Source: Alphaproteobacteria bacterium
GTDB taxonomy: Bacteria > Pseudomonadota > Alphaproteobacteria > Caulobacterales > Hyphomonadaceae
Length of the DNA stretch: 64,000 bases
NCBI GenBank assembly: GCA_016125405.1
Contig: WGLW01000016.1
Location: forward strand, 1 to 64,000
Direction: 5' to 3'
This document shows positions 15,673-24,891 of the stretch, one piece after another. The notes under the pieces were generated by a model. That model made no database searches and was not told the DNA's origin. It saw only the letters and a list, made by a program, of their open reading frames with translations. Each line of letters opens with the position of its first letter. Positions within the stretch are counted from its first letter, which is position 1. A program made the position numbers and the translations under genes.

Positions 15673-17790
15673 TCAGACCATGCCAAGAACGATATCGAAC
15701 ATGTCCTTGGCCGCCTGGATCAGGCGCGAGGCGGCCGAATAGGACTGCTGGTAGGTCGTCATGTTCACCAGTTCCTCGTCGAGGTTGACGCCCTCGTCGC
15801 TGAGCCGGCGATCGTGAACTTCATCCTTCACCGACTGGGCGGCGGAGGCGGCGTTGGCGAGCGCCGTGGCGCGGCTGCCGGCCGATCCCGCGAGACGGGC
15901 GGCGTAATCGTCGAGTGAAGTGACCTGCCCGGTCAGCGAACCGGCCGAGTAAAAGGTTTGCGGCGTCGAACCAGCGGCTTCGAGCGCCAGCGCGCCACGC
16001 CCGTCGCCGGACGCAAGGACGATTGCGCCAGTCGCCGTACCCGCAAGATCGGCCTGGGCCGTGCCGAGCAGATTGGGATTTGCGGCGATGTCCGAGCGGA
16101 TGGCCTGCCCCGATGCGCGTTGCCCCGGCAGCGTCTGGCCGAGGCCGAAAATCGCCGAAAGCGACATCTCCGTATCCCCGCGCGACGTGTTGTCCTGAAG
16201 AACATCGATGTTCGCAACGGAATTGTTGGTTGCCTGCAAGGTGAGGCGCCCGTTTGCGTCGAGACTGGTTTGCGCATAGCCCGACAGCGCCGTATCCAGG
16301 TCCGCGCGCAAGGCGGCGATCGTCGTGCCGGCGCCAACCGTGAAATTGATCGTCTTGGTGATCGCGCCGTCCGCATTGCGGACCGCGAAGGTCATGGTCT
16401 GGCCCGCCGTGAATCCGTTGAGATCGGCGTTCGAAAGACCGGTCGCATAGTTGAGTGCGCCGCCGCCCTTGGTGACCAGGTCGTTCAGGCCGAACGTCAT
16501 CGAGAAGCCGGCTCCGGCGCGACGGGCGGGCGTATTCGGGTCATCGGTGATGGCGAGGCCGGTGTTGGCGATGCTGCTGGTAAGCTTGAGCGACCCGCCG
16601 GAGAACGAGGCCGTTCCGTTGGCCCCGAGAGCAGTGTTGAGCGCCGTCTGGAAGTCGCCGATGGAGTTGGCGAAGTTGGTGACCGTGCCGGCTTCGTCGG
16701 TGATGGTGCCGGCGCCAAAGTCGACGCGGTAGTTGTGCGTCAACGTTCCGTCATTGTTGACCAGCGCGATGTTGGTGGCGCCGGTGAAGTTGAGACGGTC
16801 GGTCGCGAGCAGTCCGGTGTCGCGACCCGTCATGGTTGCGGGCGGCGGGACGGACGAGGCCGCGTTGTGCGCGGTGTTGAGCGCATTGGCGACGCCGGCG
16901 GCGTATTCTCCGAATTGCTGCTGGAGATCGACGATGTCTGAATCGCGCGCTTTCAACAGCCCCTTCAGCTCGCCGCCATTGAGATGCGTGTCCAGCTGCA
17001 CTTCGCTGGTCGAGCGCGGCGGGATCATCACGGCGGTGGGATAGGCCTCGCCGTTCGACGTGCTGGACATGCCAAGCGTCGCTGAGTCGAGATCGGCGAG
17101 AATAAGGCCGTCGGACGTGCGGACTTCGACGCCGCCAAGCGGGCGCTGCTGCACGCGGATGTCCATGATTTCCGCAAGCCGGTCCAGCATGCCCTGCTGT
17201 TCCGTCTGGGCGTCTGCGGCGGCGGCGCCGGATATCGTGGCGTTCTGGATGGTCTTGTTGAGACTGGCGATGCCGCTCAGCAGCGAGTTCGCCTCTTCCA
17301 TCACGCCCACGGCCCGCGAATTGGCCTCGTCGCGCAACGAACTCAGTTCGTTCGAGGTCGACTGCAACTGGCTCAGCAGCGTCTGGACGTCGGAAAGCGA
17401 TTCACTGCGGCGCAGCGCCGAGGACGGATCGACAGAGAGCGATCCAAATGCAGCGAACACGGGATCGAGCGTCGAGAATACCGAACCCGATTGCGACGGG
17501 TCGCCGAGCAGGCCCTGCGCCCGGTCCATGAAGTCAGCCAGAACCTGGGCCGAGGACACTTCCGAGGAACCGCGCATTTCGGCGGCGGCGAGATAGGCGT
17601 TGGAGACGCGCTTTATGTCCACCTGCACGCCGGCGACGCCGCCGACGGCTTCGCGTGAGACGAACTGGACATCAAGCCGGGAATATCCGGCCGTGTTGAC
17701 GTTGGCGACGTTGGTCGACGTCGCCTTCAGAGCCTGCTGGTTGGCGGTCAGCGCCGACAACCCGGTCTGCATGATGCTCGTGAGGCTCAA
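15673..17790 (-). CDS. flgK: Flagellar hook-associated protein FlgK (HAP1)
   Basis: 705 residues from the chosen TTG. FlgK joins the hook to the FlgL layer and filament. The N-terminal SLTSIMQTGLSALTANQQAL and STNVANVNTAGYSRLDVQ are the rod/hook/HAP family signature, and the C-terminal QQSYSAASRLIQAAKDMFDIVLGM is the matching helix. The TTG at 17790 gives the canonical start M-S-L-T-S and has GGAG 7 bases upstream. An in-frame ATG at 17808 has its GGAG only 2 bases away and would add six basic residues. The middle domain is long, with repeats of the type seen in alphaproteobacterial FlgK. A sigma-54 promoter lies about 235 bases upstream. Confidence 0.93.
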   Translation of the reverse strand: MSLTSIMQTGLSALTANQQALKATSTNVANVNTAGYSRLDVQFVSREAVGGVAGVQVDIKRVSNAYLAAAEMRGSSEVSSAQVLADFMDRAQGLLGDPSQSGSVFSTLDPVFAAFGSLSVDPSSALRRSESLSDVQTLLSQLQSTSNELSSLRDEANSRAVGVMEEANSLLSGIASLNKTIQNATISGAAAADAQTEQQGMLDRLAEIMDIRVQQRPLGGVEVRTSDGLILADLDSATLGMSSTSNGEAYPTAVMIPPRSTSEVQLDTHLNGGELKGLLKARDSDIVDLQQQFGEYAAGVANALNTAHNAASSVPPPATMTGRDTGLLATDRLNFTGATNIALVNNDGTLTHNYRVDFGAGTITDEAGTVTNFANSIGDFQTALNTALGANGTASFSGGSLKLTSSIANTGLAITDDPNTPARRAGAGFSMTFGLNDLVTKGGGALNYATGLSNADLNGFTAGQTMTFAVRNADGAITKTINFTVGAGTTIAALRADLDTALSGYAQTSLDANGRLTLQATNNSVANIDVLQDNTSRGDTEMSLSAIFGLGQTLPGQRASGQAIRSDIAANPNLLGTAQADLAGTATGAIVLASGDGRGALALEAAGSTPQTFYSAGSLTGQVTSLDDYAARLAGSAGSRATALANAASAAQSVKDEVHDRRLSDEGVNLDEELVNMTTYQQSYSAASRLIQAAKDMFDIVLGMV

Positions 17791-18143
17791 CTTGCGTCTC
17801 CGACCCATCGCTCCCGCGGCGCCGGGAGGTGCGTTAGCTGCCGGTCACCCTGCAGATTTTGCCCACCGATCCATTCGGAAGGCGCAGTCCGCCGGATCGC
17901 CCGGATGGCGCCAGTCTCGGCCTGGGAGGTTCCCAACTTCCTGAATGGATACGTGAAATTTCTTCACGCCCGCGCTTCTGCGCCAGACCCGCCAGCCTCG
18001 GTGGCCGCCAGTTCGGCCTTAACCAAGCAAACCCCGGGCCAGTGGCCGATTTCGGCTGACGCTACGTCGGGCGGACCGGCGGGTTGATTTGTTCACAAGC
18101 CGCCGGAACCATGTTCATGATGGCGGTCCGGAGGGCCTGAACA
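17791..18143. other. Divergent intergenic region between flgK and the DUF3604 gene
   Basis: This stretch contains the predicted sigma-54 promoter of flgK (18026-18042) and a leader of about 225 bases on the minus strand before flgK. I see no RNA gene or coding sequence in it. The plus-strand gene at 18144 has GGAGGG just before its ATG, but I cannot place its promoter with confidence. Confidence 0.5.
18026..18042 (-). promoter_or_regulatory. Sigma-54 promoter for flgK-flgL
   Basis: On the minus strand the bases read CTGGCCCGGGGTTTGCT, with GG and GC exactly 10 bases apart. Against the general sigma-54 consensus (TGGCACG-N4-TTGC) only one conserved base differs, the A, which is C here. The fliK promoter has the same substitution. 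Predicted +1 is near 18015, leaving an untranslated leader of about 225 bases. Activation by FlbD, encoded in this window, is the expected mechanism by analogy with Caulobacter. Confidence 0.75.
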
Positions 18144-20060
18144 ATGATCCAGCGGCGCTTGTTGATCGCCCTTGCGGCCGTGTTGGCGAACGCGCCGGCG
18201 CTCGCGCAGGAAAAGCCGACGCCGCCCGGCCAGCCCTATGTCAGCCACACGCCGCCGGAAGCGCGGCGCGCTTATTTCGGCGAGTTGCACCTGCATACCG
18301 AAATGTCCTTCGACGCCTGGACGTTTGGCACGAAGGTGACGCCGGACCAGGCCTACAAGTTCGCACGGGGCGAAACGGTGATGGTGCCCGCCGTGCAGGT
18401 GCAGCGCGAGCAAGGCATGAACGGCCAGGCGGACGTGCCTGCGAAGCGCGCGTGGCCGCTGGACTTCGCCGCCGTCACTGACCACTCCGAATATCTCGGC
18501 GCGGTCGCCCAGCTCGACGTTCCCGGTAGCGCCTTTTCCAAAAGCCAGCTTGGACGGCAGCTGCAGGCGGGCGGCCGGCGCGCATTTTACACCGCCGCGG
18601 CGGCGATCGTCGAAGGAGAGAACAACGAGGCGACGCCCGACCTCAAGCAGGCGGCGGCGGCGGCCGACGGCTGGAACGTCGAAATGCGGGCCGCCAACGC
18701 CAACTATGCGCCCGGCGTATTCACAACGTTCGTCGCCTACGAATGGACGGCGACGCCCGGCCATGGCGTCCACATGCACCGGAATGTCATCTTCAACAGC
18801 GACACCGCGCCGACGCCTTTCACCGCGGTCGAGTCCAACAAACCCGAGGACCTGTGGGCGTATCTCGACGGCGTGCGGAAACAGGGCATCGACGTGCTGG
18901 CGATTCCGCACAACAGCAATTTCAGCGACGGCCGCGATTTCGACTGGAACATGTCGGACGGCAAACCCATCGACGCGCAGTATGCGGCGCAGAGGGCGCT
19001 GAACGAACCGCTTGTCGAGATCGCCCAGACCAAGGGGCAGTCAGAAACCACGCCGGAGCTTTCGCCCACCGACGAGTTCGCCGACTTCGAGATCATGGAC
19101 CATGTCTATGCCGGCGAAACAAAGGCGACGCGTCATGGCGGCTATGTGCGCGAAGCGCTGGGGCGCGGACTGGTCGTTGCATCCGGCGTCGGCGCAAACC
19201 CTTTCAAGATGGGTTTTGTCGGAGCGGCCGACATTCATAACGGACTCTCCGTCAGCGACGAGAACGGCTATGCCGGCGGCGTAAGCGGCCTTGATCCTTC
19301 GACCATGACGCCCAGCGGCGACACGGCCCGCGCCGCGCTCGACATGAATGGACAGAGCAAGGTTATCCGCCCCAACGGCCAGCGCGAGAACGATCCTCTG
19401 CAATACAGTTCGGCTGCGATCACTGGCGTATGGGCGGAAGAAAACACACGCAACGCCATTTTTGCGGCGTTGAAGCGAAAGGAAACCTTCGCCACCACCG
19501 GAACCCGCATTCGCGTGCGGATGTTTGGCGGATGGAGCTACCCGTCCGCCTTGCTCAAAGACCGAAACTGGGTGGCCAAAGCCTACACGACAGGCGTCGC
19601 CATGGGCGGCGACCTTCCCCAGCCACCCAAGGGCGCAAAGGCGCCGAGCTTCGTGATCGAAGCGATGAAGGATCCGTCGGGCGCTAATCTCGACCGCATC
19701 CAGGTCATCAAGGTTTGGCTTGAAGGAAAGACCTACAAGGAGAAGGTCTTCGACGTGGCGCTTTCTGGAAAGCGCAAGGTCAACGCGAAGACGGGCAAAG
19801 CCCCTGCGGTTGGCAATACGGTCGACCTTTCGACGGGCGCCTATACGAACACGATCGGCGCAACCATGCTGAGCACTGTCTGGCGCGATCCGGAATTCGA
19901 TCCCGGCAAGCCAGCCGTCTATTATGCACGCGTTCTGGAAATTCCGACGCCGCGATGGTCGACATTGCTGGCGCTGAAGACCCACCTGCCCGTTCCGGAC
20001 CGCGTCGCCGCAACGATCCAGGAGCGCGCATGGACGTCGCCGATCTGGTTCACGCCCTGA
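18144..20060 (+). CDS. DUF3604 domain protein, secreted
   Basis: 638 residues with a Sec signal (LLIALAAVLANAPALAQ, cleavage near residue 22). The mature protein starts with RAYFGELHLHTEMSFDAW, a PHP-like HxH metal-binding opening, and continues with LDFAAVTDHSEYLG, VVASGVGANPFKMGFVGAADIHNG and FATTGTRIRVRMFGGW. These are DUF3604 (PF12228) hallmarks. The histidine/aspartate pattern suggests a metal-dependent hydrolase in the periplasm; no substrate is known to me. GGAGGG precedes the ATG. It and the TonB receptor gene, which converge, separate the two hook operons. Confidence 0.88.
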   Translation: MIQRRLLIALAAVLANAPALAQEKPTPPGQPYVSHTPPEARRAYFGELHLHTEMSFDAWTFGTKVTPDQAYKFARGETVMVPAVQVQREQGMNGQADVPAKRAWPLDFAAVTDHSEYLGAVAQLDVPGSAFSKSQLGRQLQAGGRRAFYTAAAAIVEGENNEATPDLKQAAAAADGWNVEMRAANANYAPGVFTTFVAYEWTATPGHGVHMHRNVIFNSDTAPTPFTAVESNKPEDLWAYLDGVRKQGIDVLAIPHNSNFSDGRDFDWNMSDGKPIDAQYAAQRALNEPLVEIAQTKGQSETTPELSPTDEFADFEIMDHVYAGETKATRHGGYVREALGRGLVVASGVGANPFKMGFVGAADIHNGLSVSDENGYAGGVSGLDPSTMTPSGDTARAALDMNGQSKVIRPNGQRENDPLQYSSAAITGVWAEENTRNAIFAALKRKETFATTGTRIRVRMFGGWSYPSALLKDRNWVAKAYTTGVAMGGDLPQPPKGAKAPSFVIEAMKDPSGANLDRIQVIKVWLEGKTYKEKVFDVALSGKRKVNAKTGKAPAVGNTVDLSTGAYTNTIGATMLSTVWRDPEFDPGKPAVYYARVLEIPTPRWSTLLALKTHLPVPDRVAATIQERAWTSPIWFTP

Positions 20061-20078
20061 CAGGCCAGCGCGTCGCAA

Positions 20079-22184
20079 TCAGCCGATTGTCCAGCGCGCC
20101 GTCAGCATGCCCATCACCTGCGAATAGCGGCGCTGGATCTGAATTGTCTGCAGGTCGCTTGACCCGCGCGGCCCGTCAAAAATGTCCCGGCGAATGGAGA
20201 AGCTGTACGGGTTGAAGTTCTTGATGTCCGCGCGCAGCGAGAATTGCGGGGTTGGCTTGTACTCGAGATACGTCGCCCAGTAGTTCCGCAGGTCGAGGCT
20301 CTGCACATCATCCAGATTGTAGTAGCGCTCGCTCCAGCCGGCGAACCAGACGAGACCAAGCGTAAGATGCCTTGCCGGCAGATCCTGGCGGTAGCTGATC
20401 TGGTTCTTGTTCGGGCGCTGGCCAGCGATGCGGCGCTTCTCACCGGTCAGCGGGTCGCGCACCTCGCTGTTCTGGAACATCGACTGCACCTTGAGCTCTC
20501 CGCCCTGGATGCCGAGCTTGCTCATCGGCAGCGTCAGGTTGAAGTCGAGGACGTCGTTGGTTCCGTCGCCAATATTTCCCGGGCCGCTCACCAGTTGCTG
20601 GTCTGGCTGGCCATCATTGTTGGCGTCATCCGGCACGCCGTCATGGTTGGCGTCGACATAGACGAGGAAGGGATACCCATCGACGACGTCGGTGATCTCT
20701 TCGTGGCGCAAGGTCAGCACGGCGGCGCCATTGCCCCAGAAGTGCTTTTCATAGGCGACTTCGTAGGCCCAGGTCTTGTCTGGCCGGAGTTCGGAGTTGC
20801 CCGCGCTGAGCACGCTGGTGCTGAGGTCGACAGCTGAAATGAAGTCCTGGAAATTGAGCTGGCCGACTTCGCGCTCCACACGCAGGCGTATCTGATCCGT
20901 CTTTGTCGGCGACCATGTCGCGACAAACCGCGGCTTTGGATACACAAAGGATCTTTCCAGCGGCGTATCGCCGGACTCGGTAATTTTCGAACGCTCGACC
21001 CTAACGCCGGCCTCGAACGAATATTTCGGACTGGGCCGCCATGTGCCCTGAAGAAAGCCCTCGCCGCGCGCCTCCTCGACGCGAACATCGGAGGCCGGCA
21101 GCACAACGGGCTGATCATTGAGGGTGAGACCGATGGACTGTTCCCGGTAATTGAAGGCCGCCTCGCCGCCGCCCTCGAACGACAGTTTCGAGGTTGGCGC
21201 ATAGCGAAGAATGCCGCGCCCGATTGATTCTCCCGCCTGGGCCGTCACTTCGGACAGAAGGCTGGAGCTGCCATCATCTCCGGTCGCGTCACCTGTTCCC
21301 TTTGCCAGCTTGGAAAGGCCGAGGACTTCCACCTCCCACTTCGTGGCGAAGGGTCGCTTGTAGTTGATCCCGACCTCGCCCCGGTCGTTGGCCGAGCGGG
21401 AGACGTACTTCTCGTTGGTCGTGTCGTTGTAGAAGTGTTCCTCGTCCTTGAACTCGTCTGTACTGATCAGAACGTTCGCGCTGAAGGTTCCGCCAGCCAG
21501 CGGCGAGTTGTAGTTGGCCCTCAGGCTGTTTACGAAGCCGTCGGCTTCCGTGTCGGCGTTCTGGAAGAGAACGTCGCCCGACTTCACATTGAGCGTGGTG
21601 CGGGAGGCGGGACCGACAGAGTCGTCATAGGACGTGCCGCGGCTGAGCTGGAGATCGAAATGCCGGTCGCCGGATTGCTGGATGACCTGATAGCTGCCGC
21701 CAGGAATGGAATGGCCGGTCTCTGCGTAAACGGTGTCGTTGAGCGAGAAGACCTGCTGGAAGGAATCCACCTTCTTGCGGATCACGTTGGCGATCACCGT
21801 CCGGCCCTGCATGTCGATGCCTGCGGCGCCGCCACGGATCACGTCGATGCGCTCGACCTGGCCGATGGGGATACGTGAGAGCACGCTGGACAGATCGTCC
21901 GTCTTGATCGTCGGGCGCTGTCCGTCGATCAACACATTGCCCGCCGCTCCGGCGAAGCCACGAACCTGATCGCCCGTTTCGAGCGTGAAACCGGGCAAGC
22001 GGTTGATCATGTCGAGAGCGGTATTCGGAGCGGCCGATGCGAAATCAGCCGGCGTGTAGGAGATCACGCCCTGCTGATCCGCCTGGCCTTCGGACGCGGC
22101 CTGCTGGGCGTCCTGCGCGGTTGCGGGCGAGATGAATGTCGCCAATAATGCCGGGGCGGCCAGAAGACATGTGAGTTTCGACAT
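20079..22184 (-). CDS. TonB-dependent outer-membrane receptor
   Basis: 701 residues with a Sec signal (LLAAPALLATFISPATA, cleavage near residue 23). A plug domain follows with ALDMINRLPGFTLETGDQVRGFAGAAGNVLIDGQRPTIK and ERIDVIRGGAAGIDMQGRTVIANVI, then a long beta-barrel with alternating aromatic strands. The plug variant with GFAGAAGNVLIDGQRP is common in Caulobacterales and Sphingomonadales receptors, whose ligands are mostly unknown. No TonB, ExbB or transporter partner is next to it. An inverted repeat lies about 41 bases upstream of the start. Confidence 0.88.
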   Translation of the reverse strand: MSKLTCLLAAPALLATFISPATAQDAQQAASEGQADQQGVISYTPADFASAAPNTALDMINRLPGFTLETGDQVRGFAGAAGNVLIDGQRPTIKTDDLSSVLSRIPIGQVERIDVIRGGAAGIDMQGRTVIANVIRKKVDSFQQVFSLNDTVYAETGHSIPGGSYQVIQQSGDRHFDLQLSRGTSYDDSVGPASRTTLNVKSGDVLFQNADTEADGFVNSLRANYNSPLAGGTFSANVLISTDEFKDEEHFYNDTTNEKYVSRSANDRGEVGINYKRPFATKWEVEVLGLSKLAKGTGDATGDDGSSSLLSEVTAQAGESIGRGILRYAPTSKLSFEGGGEAAFNYREQSIGLTLNDQPVVLPASDVRVEEARGEGFLQGTWRPSPKYSFEAGVRVERSKITESGDTPLERSFVYPKPRFVATWSPTKTDQIRLRVEREVGQLNFQDFISAVDLSTSVLSAGNSELRPDKTWAYEVAYEKHFWGNGAAVLTLRHEEITDVVDGYPFLVYVDANHDGVPDDANNDGQPDQQLVSGPGNIGDGTNDVLDFNLTLPMSKLGIQGGELKVQSMFQNSEVRDPLTGEKRRIAGQRPNKNQISYRQDLPARHLTLGLVWFAGWSERYYNLDDVQSLDLRNYWATYLEYKPTPQFSLRADIKNFNPYSFSIRRDIFDGPRGSSDLQTIQIQRRYSQVMGMLTARWTIG

Positions 22185-22224
22185 ACCGCCTCGCGCCCCA
22201 TGTCGGCGATTCTTCGCCTGACGG

Positions 22225-22245
22225 GTTTATCGATAATCAATAAAC
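22225..22245. promoter_or_regulatory. Inverted repeat upstream of the TonB receptor gene
   Basis: The arms are GTTTAT (22225-22230) and ATAAAC (22240-22245), separated by 9 bases. It sits about 41 bases before the receptor start, in the only AT-rich stretch near that gene, so it may be an operator or overlap the promoter. The binding protein is unknown; it does not look like a full Fur box. Confidence 0.4.
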
Positions 22246-22436
22246 TCACCAAGTGCAAGCGAAGGCTGAGTTCCCCGTTCGCAAGCGCATCGGCGCCACG
22301 GAACTGCGCGCCGATGCGGCTGGCGGCGCCGCGAAACCCGGCAATTGCTGCCCACCCGACCTGACAAAAGCTGCCGCGCCGAGGGAAAGCACGCGAAACA
22401 AGCATCTGATTTTATAGCATTTTTACGGTAATATTT

Positions 22437-22453
22437 CTGGCCCGACGGTTGCA
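22437..22453 (+). promoter_or_regulatory. Sigma-54 promoter for fliK-flgD-flgE
   Basis: The bases read CTGGCCCGACGGTTGCA. GG at 22439-22440 and GC at 22451-22452 are spaced by exactly 10, and TTGCA matches the -12 consensus. Predicted +1 is near 22463, about 49 bases before the fliK ATG. It shares the TGGCCCG-N4-TTGC core with the flgK promoter at 18026-18042, which argues for a common FlbD/sigma-54 regulon. Confidence 0.8.
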
Positions 22454-22511
22454 CGCCCTGATCACGCTCCACGTCCGCCCGGTGTGGAGCCCGTGCGTGC
22501 AATGGACCGTC

Positions 22512-24125
22512 ATGAGCTATTCCGATCCGATTTCCGCTCCGCAGCCGGCGCCAAGGCCGGATGCACCCGCGCCGCGCAAAGCGGCTGCGACGGGGCATGA
22601 AAACGGGCGTGATTTCGCCTCCCTGGTCGATGCGGCGTCGGACAAGCGGGCATCGGAGCGCGTCCAGACCGCTCGCGCGGACGCCGCAAAATCGAACACG
22701 AAACCGGATGCCTCACCCGAACGCCCCGCGAAGCAGCAAGACACGGCGCGCGATTCAACCGGAGCTGCGGATGACAAGAGCGATGCACCCGCCGCTTCGA
22801 CCGTTGGATCCAAACCGGCGAAGCCGCCGACGGCGGAAGCGTCTGCGGGGACGCCCCACGCCACGGCTCCGGCGAAGGTCGCCGCCCCAGTCGTGGCGAC
22901 CGAGTCCCCGGCCGCTCCGGCGCAGACCGCCGCCGCCCTCGTGGCGCAGGCTGCATCATCCGCACCAGCGACAGATGCGACCGGAGATGGCGACGCGGGG
23001 ACGAAACCGGCGGGCAAGACCGGGAAAAAGTCTGCGACCGCCGGCGACGCCGGAAAAGCAAGCGCAAGCGACACAGGTGCAGCTCCATCTGCGCAGCCGG
23101 CTTCACAGTCCGCAATAAAGGTTGAGGCGGCGCCGATCGTGCTCGCTGCTCCAACGCAACTCGCCGTGAGCGCCCCGTCCGGTTCTTCCGTCGAGTCAGA
23201 CGGCGATGCGGGGGCGGTGAAAGCGTCCAGCTCGGGCATCGGCGGACCGGCTGCGGTAACGCCTAACTCCAAGGCAGATCCGGCTTCCAAGCCAGCGCCG
23301 AATGCCGCGCCGGAGGGATCAACGCCTTCGTCCGCAATCGGAAAAGGTACGGAAACGGAAACGCATCATGCTGGCGCGACGGCGGACGCTGGCGCCAACG
23401 TCGCTTCTTCGGCAAGCGCCGCTCCCGCCGCCCAGACCGGCGCCAGCCATGCCCATGCGGCCGCTCCAGCAAATCCGGCCGCCAACCCGGCAGGCGCGAA
23501 CACCGCGACGGCCGCCTTGCAATCAGGTCAACAATCCGCTCCGCAGGACGCCCCACGCGGCGACGCCAGCGCCAGCGATCCGCTGGCGTCGGGGCTCTCC
23601 TCGACAGCAGGCGCTGCGTCCGCCTCCCCTGCTTCATCGTCGACAGCTTCGCCGGCCACGACGCCGGCTGCTCCGGCCTATGCGTCCAGCGCGGTGCTGC
23701 AAGTTGCGACCCGCGCCATCGAGCGTTTCGACGGCCGCGCGCAGCGCTTTGACGTACGCCTGGATCCCGCCGAGCTTGGACGCGTGGATGTGCGCATTGA
23801 AGTCGGCGCCGACCGCAAGGTGCACGCTGTCCTCGCGGCGCACGACAGCGCCGCGCTATCCGACCTGATGCGCGGATCGCGGGCGCTCGAGAAGGCGCTC
23901 AGCGATGCGGGCATCGACCTTGCCGACAACGGAATCCGGTTCGAACTTTCGGCGGACGGCGGCGCGGCGGGCGGACAGGACCGCTCGAACGGCTGGACGC
24001 CCCAATCCGATGGCGGCTGGGGACGCGGCGCGTCGATCGCGGGAATTCCTGTCGATTCTGCCGATGTTCCGGTCGCACACATTCGCACGGGCCGGGGCGC
24101 GCAACGTCTCGACCTCATGGCCTAA
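22512..24125 (+). CDS. fliK: Flagellar hook-length control protein FliK
   Basis: 537 residues. FliK measures hook length and switches export specificity through FlhB. The first 390 residues or so are a low-complexity Ala/Ser/Pro/Lys-rich linker, usual for FliK. The conserved C-terminal Flg_hook domain is clear: ATRAIERFDGRAQRFDVRLD, PAELGRVDVRIEVGADRKVH and ALSDLMRGSRALEKALSDAG. The ATG at 22512 is the first after the predicted transcription start that gives the FliK reading frame. It is the first gene of an operon with flgD (12 bases on) and flgE. Confidence 0.9.
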   Translation: MSYSDPISAPQPAPRPDAPAPRKAAATGHENGRDFASLVDAASDKRASERVQTARADAAKSNTKPDASPERPAKQQDTARDSTGAADDKSDAPAASTVGSKPAKPPTAEASAGTPHATAPAKVAAPVVATESPAAPAQTAAALVAQAASSAPATDATGDGDAGTKPAGKTGKKSATAGDAGKASASDTGAAPSAQPASQSAIKVEAAPIVLAAPTQLAVSAPSGSSVESDGDAGAVKASSSGIGGPAAVTPNSKADPASKPAPNAAPEGSTPSSAIGKGTETETHHAGATADAGANVASSASAAPAAQTGASHAHAAAPANPAANPAGANTATAALQSGQQSAPQDAPRGDASASDPLASGLSSTAGAASASPASSSTASPATTPAAPAYASSAVLQVATRAIERFDGRAQRFDVRLDPAELGRVDVRIEVGADRKVHAVLAAHDSAALSDLMRGSRALEKALSDAGIDLADNGIRFELSADGGAAGGQDRSNGWTPQSDGGWGRGASIAGIPVDSADVPVAHIRTGRGAQRLDLMA

Positions 24126-24136
24126 CGGAGACGCGC

Positions 24137-24796
24137 ATGACCGACATGATCTCCTTTGTTACGCCGCCTTCGACGAGCACCGGCACGAACTCGACGGCTG
24201 AGCTTTCGGGCAACTTCGACACGTTCCTGAAAATCCTCACGGCGCAGATCCAGAACCAGGACCCTCTGCAACCGATGGACTCCTCGCAGTTCACGCAGCA
24301 GCTGGTGCAGTTCTCCGGCGTCGAGCAGCAGATCAAGACCAACAGCTCGCTCGATACGCTGATCTCCGCTTCAAACTCGACAGCCGGTGCGGCTCTGTCC
24401 GGTTATCTCGGGCAGTATGCCGAAATAAACAGCGATGGCGCGCAATTCAGCGGCGACCCCATTCACTGGAAGTATTCGCTGCCATCGGACGCCGCGACCT
24501 CGACGGTCACAGTTCAGGACGCGGCGGGGCATGTTCTCTACTCGGAGACCGGAGAAACCGCCGCCGGCAGCCACGATTTCATATGGGATGGAACGCAGCT
24601 GAACGGCCAGACGGCATCCGACGGCCCCTACTGGATATCGGTCATCGCCAAGAGCCAGGACGGAACGGCGATCACACCGCAGCAATCGGTGATCGCGAAG
24701 ATAAGCGGCGTCGATCTCTCTTATGGAGAGCCGGCCCTGACGACGTCTGCGGGCGTCTACTCCTACTCCGACGTCAAACGCCTCACCGAGCAATAG
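24137..24796 (+). CDS. flgD: Flagellar hook capping/assembly protein FlgD
   Basis: 219 residues. FlgD is the scaffold at the tip of the growing hook. The N-terminal signature FDTFLKILTAQIQNQDPLQPMDSSQFTQQLVQFSGVEQQ (about residues 29-67) is nearly diagnostic. Its C-terminal FlgD Ig/Tudor-like region includes AAGSHDFIWDGTQLNGQTASDGPYWISV. It is 11 bases after fliK and about 95 bases before flgE, all rightward. Confidence 0.94.
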   Translation: MTDMISFVTPPSTSTGTNSTAELSGNFDTFLKILTAQIQNQDPLQPMDSSQFTQQLVQFSGVEQQIKTNSSLDTLISASNSTAGAALSGYLGQYAEINSDGAQFSGDPIHWKYSLPSDAATSTVTVQDAAGHVLYSETGETAAGSHDFIWDGTQLNGQTASDGPYWISVIAKSQDGTAITPQQSVIAKISGVDLSYGEPALTTSAGVYSYSDVKRLTEQ

Positions 24797-24891
24797 CCCG
24801 GCAACCAATCGATCCGGCGTAGAAGCGCGCCGGCCAGGTCGCAAAGCGGCCGAACACAGTCCCAAGTAGCCCTGAGGGGAGCTTCGAAGTT

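Larger units (their letters stand above)
22185..22511. other. Divergent intergenic region between the TonB receptor gene and fliK
   Basis: This region holds the predicted sigma-54 promoter of fliK and an inverted repeat near the receptor gene, both listed separately. The remainder includes an AT-rich patch (about 22409-22436) just upstream of the -24 element. I see no tRNA, small RNA or coding sequence. Confidence 0.5.

Noticed and set aside
14405-15742. 445-codon plus-strand frame over flgL
   Set aside because: It is antisense to flgL and overlaps the YkgJ-like gene in another frame; composition is that of a shadow frame.
22700-23650. Low-complexity Ala/Ser/Pro-rich region that could suggest a repeat element
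   Set aside because: It is the normal disordered linker of FliK; the conserved C-terminal domain follows in frame.
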